A program made the translations under genes and the position numbers. Positions 6,016-11,443 of a stretch of DNA of 11,443 bases are shown here, in pieces. Every line of letters starts with the position of its first letter. The stretch's first letter is position 1. The DNA is from Planctomycetota bacterium (GTDB lineage: Bacteria > Planctomycetota > Planctomycetia > Pirellulales > Thermoguttaceae). The stretch spans positions 1 to 11,443 of the forward strand of contig JABMRP010000133.1 in NCBI GenBank assembly GCA_013202535.1, in the 5' to 3' direction. Under the pieces are notes generated by a model. The model searched no databases. It saw only the letters and a program-made list of their open reading frames with translations, and was not told the origin of the DNA.

Positions 6016-8127
6016 ATGAACCGATCGATATCTACCCCATGGTTCCTTCTCGCGGTCATGGTGCTGACTTCAACACGGGCCCGTGCCCAAGAACCTAGCA
6101 TACCGCCCCTGCCCCCCGACGTCGAGGAGATCATCTTCGCCACTCGCCCCTACGGGCCGGATGGGCATTATTACGCCAATTTCGGCTACTATTGCCACGA
6201 TCCGACGCAGAAGGCGTACGTCGACGGCGGGCAGTTGTGCCGCTTGAATTTGCGAACCGGCCAGACGACCGTTCTGCTGGACGATCCGACCGGCGGCGTT
6301 CGCGATCCGCAAGTGCATTACGACGGGGAGAAGATCCTCTTCTCCTATCGAAAAGGCGGCACGGAGCATTATCATCTGTTCGAGATCAACGTCGACGGCA
6401 CCGGCTTACGCCAACTGACCGACGGGCCGTTTGACGATATCGAGCCGACGTACCTGCCCGACGGCGATCTGGTCTTCTGTTCGTCGCGATGCAATCGCTG
6501 GGTGGCCTGTTGGAAGGTGCCCGTGGCCATTCTCTATCGGTGTGAGGCCGACGGCGGCAACGTTCGCATGCTCAGCAGCAACGCGGTCACCGAGAACACG
6601 CCCTCGGTGCTGCCCGACGGGCGCTTGCTTTACACTCGCTGGGAGTACAACGACCGGAGCCAGCTTTGCTACCATCATCTCTGGACGATCAACCCGGACG
6701 GCACGGGCCAGATGACGTACTTCGGCAACATGCACCCGATGGGCATGCCGTACAATCTGGCCAGCCAGAAGGGCAATGCCGTGACGTACAACAACGTACC
6801 CGGCGCGGTGGCCATGCTCGACGCCAAGCCGATCCCCGGCACGCGCGAGGTCCTGGCGAGTTTCTCACCCGGCCACGGACGGCGCGAGCATCAGGGGTTC
6901 GTCACGGTCATCGATCCCCGCCGCGGTCCGGACGATCAATCATCGGCCCGGCGCATTCACCCCGATGGCGCATGGCGCGATCCGTGCCCGCTTTCGAGCA
7001 CTGCCTTCCTGGTCGTCCGAGAGAGGGAACTCCACCTGATGGACGACCAGGGTAAGACGCGCGTCTTGTACTCACTTGCCCATCCGCGAGCGGAGATGAT
7101 GTTGCACGAGCCGGTGCCGCTTCGGCCACGACAGCGCGAGCGAATTATCGGCACGCGGCGCGATCCGACGGCGACGACCGGGTGGTTGATTCTCGCCGAC
7201 GTGAACCGGGGTCGCAACACGGTGGGCGTGGAGCCGGGCGACGTGAAGAAACTGCTCGTGCTGGAGCAGCTTCCCGCCCCGTTTCACAATAGCCCCGGCT
7301 TCGACGGCATTAGTCTCTGGGGGCCCTTTACTATCGCTCGGATCTTGGGAACCGTGCCCGTGGAACCTGACGGATCGGCCCATTTCGAGGTGCCGGCCAT
7401 GCGGAGTGTGTTCTTCGTTTCGTTGGACGAGAACGATCTGTCGATCAAGAAGATGCAGAGTTTTGTTACCGTGCAGCCGGGCGAGGTGACCAGTTGTGTC
7501 GGCTGTCACGAACCGCGGACCGTCTCACCCGCCAACCCGGGCCGCAACACGCTGTTGGCCCTCGAGCGCGGACCGAGCCGGATCGAACCGATCCCGGGCA
7601 TTGGGCCGATCGTCGATTTCCGCCGCCACGTGCAACCGATCCTCGACCGGCATTGCGTCGAGTGTCACGGCCCCGACGATCCCGACGGCGGCATCCGGCT
7701 CGACGGCAACCGCGGCGTGCCCTCGCACGGGTCGGGACGCGTGCTCACGTCTTACGTGACCTTGGTCCGGCAACTGGGCGAGGTGGTCGACGGGCGCAAC
7801 GCTCACGGGAACCGCTCTCCGCGAACCATCGGCAGCTCGGCCAGTAAACTGATGACCCGGGTCGACGGCAGCCACTACAAGGTGCGCGTCTCGCCGACCG
7901 AAGCGACGACCCTGCGTCTTTGGATCGACTCGGGAGCCGTGGCCAACGGCACCTACGCCATCATGGACGGCGGCACCCCGGAGAACCCCAGTTCGCAATA
8001 CGTCCGCGAAATGCGGCGCTACGGCATTCTTCCGCTCGATCTCGACACCACGGCGAGCCCGATCAACGTCTACGCAACCGACGAAGCCTACTGGCAGTCT
8101 TTTTGGTACCGGCCAACCCCGCGATAG
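6016..8127 (+). CDS. HzsA-related secreted dihaem protein with beta-propeller
   Basis: A 703-residue exported protein with the layout of the hydrazine synthase alpha subunit. Residues 1 to about 24 (through TSTRARA) are a signal peptide. Residues about 90-260 hold TolB/PD40-type propeller repeats (INVDGTGLRQLTDGPFDD, YLPDGDLVF, VLPDGRLLYTRW, INPDGTGQ). Two c-type haem sites follow: Cys494-Cys497-His498 (CVGCH) and Cys547-Cys550-His551 (CVECHGPDDPDGG), the latter in the HVQPILDRHCVECH context common in planctomycete cytochromes. HzsA of anammox bacteria likewise has a propeller and two haems, but no other hydrazine synthase genes are in view, so I infer a periplasmic redox role, not hydrazine synthesis. 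GGAGG at 6001-6005 lies 10 bp before the ATG. A CTTGTG hairpin starts 15 bp after the stop. Substrate and partner unknown. Confidence 0.85.
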   Translation: MNRSISTPWFLLAVMVLTSTRARAQEPSIPPLPPDVEEIIFATRPYGPDGHYYANFGYYCHDPTQKAYVDGGQLCRLNLRTGQTTVLLDDPTGGVRDPQVHYDGEKILFSYRKGGTEHYHLFEINVDGTGLRQLTDGPFDDIEPTYLPDGDLVFCSSRCNRWVACWKVPVAILYRCEADGGNVRMLSSNAVTENTPSVLPDGRLLYTRWEYNDRSQLCYHHLWTINPDGTGQMTYFGNMHPMGMPYNLASQKGNAVTYNNVPGAVAMLDAKPIPGTREVLASFSPGHGRREHQGFVTVIDPRRGPDDQSSARRIHPDGAWRDPCPLSSTAFLVVRERELHLMDDQGKTRVLYSLAHPRAEMMLHEPVPLRPRQRERIIGTRRDPTATTGWLILADVNRGRNTVGVEPGDVKKLLVLEQLPAPFHNSPGFDGISLWGPFTIARILGTVPVEPDGSAHFEVPAMRSVFFVSLDENDLSIKKMQSFVTVQPGEVTSCVGCHEPRTVSPANPGRNTLLALERGPSRIEPIPGIGPIVDFRRHVQPILDRHCVECHGPDDPDGGIRLDGNRGVPSHGSGRVLTSYVTLVRQLGEVVDGRNAHGNRSPRTIGSSASKLMTRVDGSHYKVRVSPTEATTLRLWIDSGAVANGTYAIMDGGTPENPSSQYVREMRRYGILPLDLDTTASPINVYATDEAYWQSFWYRPTPR

Positions 8128-8141
8128 AGATTCCGTTTCGC

Positions 8142-8159
8142 CCGGGCACTTGTGTCCGG
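8142..8159 (+). repeat. CTTGTG hairpin after the dihaem gene
   Basis: Arms CCGGGCAC and GTGTCCGG form an 8-bp stem (one G-T pair) around a TT loop, 15 bp after the stop at 8127. It closely matches the hairpin at 1649-1665. No T-tract follows. Confidence 0.6.
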
Positions 8160-8197
8160 AGTGATCCTCGTGACGACGAAAGGCGTCGAACCCCGGC

Positions 8198-8220
8198 GTT
8201 CCCGCGCGAAGCGTGGGAGC
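8198..8220. repeat. Second type of intergenic palindrome
   Basis: GTTCCCGCGC pairs with GCGTGGGAGC around a GAA loop, a 10-bp stem with two G-T pairs. The motif resembles a short interspersed repeat that I recall from planctomycete genomes, where it gives spurious SHASRGN-type translations. The two G-T pairs are compatible with an RNA hairpin read on the plus strand. It lies 44 bp upstream of the start at 8265. Confidence 0.5.
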
Positions 8221-8264
8221 GATGGAAATATCCCCGTCTTCTCCCCAAACGTGAGAGGTTTACG

Positions 8265-8837
8265 ATGATCAAGACAAGGATTTGTGCTATTCTCTTGGGT
8301 TTAACATTCCTACTCTTGGGGACCCCCGGTTTTGCTCAATGGAAATACTGGCACAAGACAAACGGGCTATATAAGTTAGACTCGGGCGATCAAATACGGT
8401 TGATCATCATCGAAGTGTCGGGGCCCTATAGTTCGGAGAATATCAAGAGAGCATTTCTTGACGCCGCAAAGGTTTACGAGCAAAAGAACGTAACCTACGC
8501 CAATACGGGTGATTTCTCGTACAGCAAAATCACTTCAACACGAAAGCTGGTTGCTGGATGGTATGATTACAAACGTCGCGTTTACGCCTACTGCATCATT
8601 CGGTCTATTGGTGATGTTAACGGCAGCGGTTTTCGCTACACGACCAATCAAGGCAAGTCGTATTCGGTTCCAAGCGATAACTGGAAAACGGAGTGGTGGA
8701 ATTTGGGCAAATGGGAACTCGATTGGGTTGGCGGCTATTATCGAGTAGGCGTGCAGATGGGCCATCACAGGGGAAACACAGGAATCATCAAGCTCGGATT
8801 CCATATCAAGAAGGTGCAGACTTCAAACCGTCCCTAG
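8265..8837 (+). CDS. Small secreted hypothetical protein
   Basis: I do not recognise this 190-residue protein. Residues 1-24 (MIKTRICAILLGLTFLLLGT then PGFA) form a clear signal peptide, with cleavage expected before QWKYW. The mature part is rich in Tyr, Trp and Lys, has alternating hydrophobic stretches (DQIRLIIIEVSG, YYRVGVQMG, IIKLGFHIKKV) that suggest a beta-rich fold, and contains a single Cys (residue 110). The start is set by GAGAGG at 8253-8258, 6 bp before the ATG; the upstream open frame only translates the intergenic repeats. Base composition is near half GC, lower than the flanking genes, and codon use is more AT-tolerant, so it may be a recent arrival. A candidate terminator follows at 8955-8996. 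No neighbour suggests a role. Confidence 0.75.
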   Translation: MIKTRICAILLGLTFLLLGTPGFAQWKYWHKTNGLYKLDSGDQIRLIIIEVSGPYSSENIKRAFLDAAKVYEQKNVTYANTGDFSYSKITSTRKLVAGWYDYKRRVYAYCIIRSIGDVNGSGFRYTTNQGKSYSVPSDNWKTEWWNLGKWELDWVGGYYRVGVQMGHHRGNTGIIKLGFHIKKVQTSNRP

Positions 8838-8853
8838 AAGAAAAGAGGGGCTT

Positions 8854-8882
8854 CGCTGCAACTTCAGCGTGAATTTGCAGCG
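8854..8882. repeat. 8-bp inverted repeat downstream of the small secreted gene
   Basis: CGCTGCAA and TTGCAGCG are perfect inverted arms separated by 13 bases, starting 17 bp after the stop at 8837. No T-tract follows. It could be a 3'-end hairpin of the upstream transcript or a protein-binding site. Confidence 0.4.
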
Positions 8883-8954
8883 CGGCCGCATCACGGGCTT
8901 GCCGCCATCGCCATTTTCGGCGATACTGTGAGGTAGAGTTTGACCGCATTTACT

Positions 8955-8996
8955 CCCCGCTGGACTTGCCGAAAGGCCCCGGCGGGGTTATTTTTT
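8955..8996 (+). terminator. Candidate intrinsic terminator
   Basis: Outer arms CCCCGC (8955-8960) and GCGGGG (8982-8987), with an inner GCC/GGC stem capped by a GAAA tetraloop (8968-8977), are followed directly by TTATTTTTT. This fits a rho-independent terminator for plus-strand transcription. It would end the transcript of the gene at 8265-8837 just before the convergent gene that ends at 9001. Confidence 0.6.
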
Positions 8997-9000
8997 GCGC

Positions 9001-10128
9001 TCAAACTTCCAACGGATAACCTCCCAACTCGCGCAACGTACGGATCGCCAATTCGTAGCTCTCCGGCTTTACGCTACTGGTTATCGAGTGGTCGGATTGG
9101 CAGACCCAGCCGCCGCCGCGGGCGGCTTGGAGCTTGTAGCGGACCTCGTTGCGGATGGCCTCGGGGTCGCCCGACTCGAGCACGCGAACGTCGAGATTGC
9201 CGACGAAGGCCAGCTTGCCGGCGTAGTCTTTCTTCAACTCGACGGCGTCGAGCCCGGCCTTGGCCTCCAGCGGGTTGTAGGCGTCCAGACCGATCTCGAC
9301 CATGTCGTCGAAGATGTCCAGCGCGTTGCCGCAACCGTGGTAGATGGTCATCAAGTCGTGCTCGTGGCAGAGGTCGATCAGCGCCTTGACGTGCGGCTTG
9401 AACATCTCGCGCCAGCGGGGCGCGCCGAAGAGCATCCCCTTCACATACGCGACGTCGCCCCAGATGTACATCCCGCAAAGGCGCCCCCGGCCGGCTTCGA
9501 TCTGCGCCCGGGTGAAGTCGAGCAGATATTGCCCGAGTTGGTCGACGAACTGCGTGAGCACCTCGCGGTCGGTGCCGAGCCAGTAGAGCGAGTTTTCCGA
9601 ACCGATGATCCGCCAGAGATACTCGTAGGGTTCGCAAACCGAGCCGAACACGGCGAAATCGTCGGTGTATGCGCCGACGCGATCTTCCCACGGCGGCAAG
9701 TCGCGAGCCAGGGCGTCGCCGACGCAGTTGATCTGGTCGTCGCCCCCCTCGGCAAACCGCCGCGGGTCGTCGGCCGGGTCGAACTCGAACTCGGCCATCT
9801 CCTCGGGCCGATCAACCGAGAACGTCTCGTAGCGTGGCATCGGCGCCTCGCCGGCTCGGCGGATGGTCGCCCCGAAACCGGTCTTCACGACGATGTCTTT
9901 GCCGTCGTCCACGAGGATCTCGAAGGGCTGAATCTTCGGGTCCATGTTGGGGGTGATGACGATATAGTCGAGGTCGAAGTGCCGATATGGGTCGAAATCA
10001 TCGCCCATGGTCTGGCGGTATTGCTTGAGAAACCCCGTCCAGAAGAACTCTCCGACGGGCACCCGGTCGCCCTGGCGGTGGGACAGGGCATCTCGCATAC
10101 GACGAATCTTCTCTTGGCTCTTTCCCAC
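9001..10128 (-). CDS. URO-D family protein, probably corrinoid methyltransferase-like
   Basis: A 375-residue member of the uroporphyrinogen decarboxylase superfamily (TIM-barrel). The opening MRDALSHRQGDRVPVGEFFW is the family's typical N-terminal block. Instead of a clear haem-pathway signature it has YHGCGN (His264, Cys266, numbered from the GTG) and a late Cys343 in GGWVCQSDHS, matching the H-x-C...C zinc site of MtaA/CmuA-type methyltransferases, which move methyl groups to or from corrinoids. I therefore infer methyl transfer, not haem synthesis, but the substrate is unknown. The start is taken as GTG at 10128 because AGGAG sits exactly 7 bp upstream; in-frame ATGs at 10176 or 10224 (longer) and 10098 (shorter) are alternatives. 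It is divergent from a cobalamin adenosyltransferase gene, which fits a corrinoid link. Confidence 0.85.
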   Translation of the reverse strand: MGKSQEKIRRMRDALSHRQGDRVPVGEFFWTGFLKQYRQTMGDDFDPYRHFDLDYIVITPNMDPKIQPFEILVDDGKDIVVKTGFGATIRRAGEAPMPRYETFSVDRPEEMAEFEFDPADDPRRFAEGGDDQINCVGDALARDLPPWEDRVGAYTDDFAVFGSVCEPYEYLWRIIGSENSLYWLGTDREVLTQFVDQLGQYLLDFTRAQIEAGRGRLCGMYIWGDVAYVKGMLFGAPRWREMFKPHVKALIDLCHEHDLMTIYHGCGNALDIFDDMVEIGLDAYNPLEAKAGLDAVELKKDYAGKLAFVGNLDVRVLESGDPEAIRNEVRYKLQAARGGGWVCQSDHSITSSVKPESYELAIRTLRELGGYPLEV

Positions 10129-10297
10129 GAAATCGCTCCTGTCGACCGGCTCCGACCACACTGGCAAGAAGGACATCCCCCCACCGTTTTGACGATTATC
10201 GGCGATTTTCCGCCGTCTGTCCACCGTCTGGCTGGCCCGGCGGGCTCGGGCCTTCTATACTTCTTGGCAGGGGATAACCGAGCAAGAGGACGCCACG

Positions 10298-10861
10298 ATG
10301 CGGATCTACACGCGAACGGGTGATGCGGGCGAGACCGGACTGATCGGCGGGACGCGCGTCGGCAAAGACGCGCCGCGCCTGGAAGTCTGCGGCACGGTCG
10401 ACGAACTCAACGCCCAACTCGGTGCGGTCCGATCCCGGCCACTGCCCGAGGAACTGGACAAGCACCTCGCGCGCATTCAGCACGAACTGTTCGAGGTGGG
10501 CGCCGAACTGGCCACGCCGGATCGCACGACCCTGGGCACCGGGACCGTGGGGCCGGGCCACGTCGCGGCGATGGAGCAGGCGATCGACGACTTCACGGTC
10601 ACGCTAACCCCGCTGCGACAATTCATCCTGCCGGGTGGCACTCCGGCGTCCGCTGGCTTACATCTGGCTCGGGCGATCTGCCGCCGGGCCGAACGCCGGC
10701 TGGTAACGCTGGCCGGCCGGGAGGAAGAGAACGTATCGGGCCGGTTGCTGGCGTACCTCAACCGATTGGCCGATTTTCTCTTCGTCGCAGCCCGGGCAGC
10801 CAACGCCGACGTCAAACGCCCCGACGTGAAGTGGCGCGGGGCGTCGAACCCGGCTGAATAG
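10298..10861 (+). CDS. PduO-type ATP:cob(I)alamin adenosyltransferase
   Basis: A 187-residue cytoplasmic enzyme that transfers the adenosyl group of ATP to cob(I)alamin, making adenosylcobalamin. The family motifs are intact: the ATP-binding TRTGDAGETGL at residues 5-15, CGTVDELNAQLG at 31-42, FILPGG at 109-114, CRRAERR at 128-134 (the Arg and Glu important in human MMAB), and YLNRLADFLFVAAR at 153-166. Length is normal for the family. AGAGGA at 10285-10290 lies 7 bp before the ATG. A TATACT at 10256-10261 could be a -10 element, though no good -35 is visible. It is transcribed divergently from the URO-D/methyltransferase-like gene. It may be called cobO, pduO or mmaB in different genomes, so no symbol is assigned. 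Confidence 0.93.
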   Translation: MRIYTRTGDAGETGLIGGTRVGKDAPRLEVCGTVDELNAQLGAVRSRPLPEELDKHLARIQHELFEVGAELATPDRTTLGTGTVGPGHVAAMEQAIDDFTVTLTPLRQFILPGGTPASAGLHLARAICRRAERRLVTLAGREEENVSGRLLAYLNRLADFLFVAARAANADVKRPDVKWRGASNPAE

Positions 10862-10903
10862 GGTTGCGCTGGGCGCGCTATCGCGGCAATCAGGGTCATC
10901 CAC

Positions 10904-10920
10904 TGCGCGAAACTTGGGCA
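10904..10920. promoter_or_regulatory. Possible NtrC-type enhancer site upstream of amt
   Basis: The 17-mer TGCGCGAAACTTGGGCA matches the enterobacterial NtrC consensus TGCACCAAAATGGTGCA at 12 positions, including both outer TGC/GCA ends. It lies about 110 bp upstream of the sigma-54 element, a normal enhancer distance. The match is imperfect and the site is proposed mainly because of that context. Confidence 0.3.
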
Positions 10921-11030
10921 ATCGGCATTCCGGGGCTTCCGCTTCGACGCTTTCTCACCACCCTCGCACTTCTTCTAACTGCTTTGCCTGTCACGAACTA
11001 GATGCCGTCGTGCAAACCCGCCCGACGTTC

Positions 11031-11047
11031 TTGGCATGTCAATTGCA
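11031..11047 (+). promoter_or_regulatory. Sigma-54 (-24/-12) promoter of the ammonium transporter gene
   Basis: TTGGCATGTCAATTGCA fits the RpoN consensus TGGCACG-N4-TTGCA with one mismatch. The invariant GG (11033-11034) and GC (11045-11046) have exactly the required spacing. Transcription would start near 11058, leaving a leader of about 107 bases before the ATG at 11165. Sigma-54 control under nitrogen limitation is classic for ammonium transporter genes in other bacteria. The rest of the 10862-11164 gap shows no convincing gene. Confidence 0.75.
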
Positions 11048-11164
11048 TTGGGATCGATCGATTCCCCTCGGAAATTCTCCGGCGGCCGCGACTGAACCTC
11101 GTGGCCGGGCGGCCGGCTTAATGTGCGCGCAGACATACCCCAAAGCAAGAGGAAAGTGAAAACC

Positions 11165-11443
11165 ATGGCATGGTCAAGGTGGGTTCGTAGCAGCGCGTGG
11201 CTGGCGACCGTGGTCGGCGTCGTTTCGATCGGATGGATCGGGCCGGTTTCCGCTGCTGATGTGACGCCCGCCGAAACGATCCAGGAAGGCCCCGATGCCG
11301 AAGAAGAAACCGCCAAAGAAGACGTCACGCTCGACACGGGCGACAACGCCTGGATGCTCACCTCCTCGGCGCTGGTGTTGATGATGACCGCCCCGGGGTT
11401 GGCCCTGTTCTACTGCGGCTTGGTGCGAAAGAAGAACGTGCTG
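11165..11443 (+). CDS. amt: Ammonium transporter (3' partial)
   Basis: First 93 codons of an Amt/Mep/Rh ammonium transporter; the gene runs off the window. Residues 1 to about 31 (MAWSRWVRSSAWLATVVGVV through VSAA) are a signal peptide, followed by an acidic linker (EGPDAEEETAKED). The first family helix then begins: DTGDNAWMLTSSALVLMMTA, leading to GLALFYCGLVRKKNVL. Most Amt proteins read FYGG here; this one has Cys for the first Gly. AGAGGA at 11148-11153 lies 11 bp before the ATG. The sigma-54 promoter upstream suggests expression on nitrogen limitation, with uptake of ammonium across the inner membrane. Downstream genes such as a PII regulator are common but lie outside the window. Confidence 0.92.
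   Translation, partial: MAWSRWVRSSAWLATVVGVVSIGWIGPVSAADVTPAETIQEGPDAEEETAKEDVTLDTGDNAWMLTSSALVLMMTAPGLALFYCGLVRKKNVL

Noticed and set aside
6016..8127. True hydrazine synthase alpha subunit of an anammox organism
   Set aside because: No companion subunit genes are present and related proteins occur in planctomycetes that do not perform anammox; only the architecture is shared.
7920..8264. Upstream extension of the small secreted protein
   Set aside because: It overlaps the 3' end of the dihaem gene and then translates intergenic repeats; a signal peptide and ribosome binding site fix the start at 8265.
8995..10323. 442-residue open frame antisense to the URO-D gene
   Set aside because: It shadows a gene with clear family motifs and even overlaps the start of the adenosyltransferase gene in another frame.
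10816..10844. Inverted repeat ACGCCCC/GGGGCGT as a terminator of the adenosyltransferase gene
   Set aside because: It lies inside the coding region and no T-tract follows.
10914..11159. 81-residue open frame upstream of amt
   Set aside because: It covers the sigma-54 promoter, has no ribosome binding site that stands out and shows no family resemblance or coding bias.

Overview
The window looks like chromosomal DNA of a planctomycete, most likely of the Pirellulales type. The signs are GC-rich coding sequence, a PEP-CTERM protein with an FGE/SUMF1-like domain, a dihaem protein related to hydrazine synthase alpha, a bacterial topoisomerase VI pair, and short palindromic repeats scattered between genes. 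This assignment is an inference from gene content; there is no rRNA or other phylogenetic marker in the window.

Layout: (1) 1-2849, topoisomerase VI subunit B (5' end outside the window) followed by subunit A, same strand, 59 bp apart. (2) 3052-4791, a secreted PEP-CTERM/FGE-like protein and then an unrecognised membrane-anchored coiled-coil protein. (3) 4798-8127, a divergent pair: a secreted nitrilase-superfamily hydrolase on the minus strand and a secreted beta-propeller/dihaem cytochrome (HzsA-related) on the plus strand. The 246 bp between them are dominated by a nested palindrome. (4) 8265-8837, a small secreted orphan of lower GC, followed by a candidate intrinsic terminator. (5) 9001-10861, a divergent pair: a URO-D/corrinoid methyltransferase-like protein (minus) and a PduO-type ATP:cob(I)alamin adenosyltransferase (plus), a plausible cobalamin-linked pair. 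(6) 10862-11443, a regulatory region with a near-consensus sigma-54 promoter and the start of an ammonium transporter gene that runs off the 3' edge.

The most interesting points are these. Topoisomerase VI subunit B appears to carry a second H2TH-like module, a diverged copy of the normal one, inserted inside its transducer domain. The ammonium transporter has a sigma-54 promoter with a possible NtrC-type site upstream. A family of small hairpins with a CTTGTG-like centre sits directly after several stop codons, and two copies form the outer arms of the nested palindrome. No mobile element, CRISPR array, tRNA or rRNA gene was seen. Several hypothetical genes are described without a function because none can be supported.
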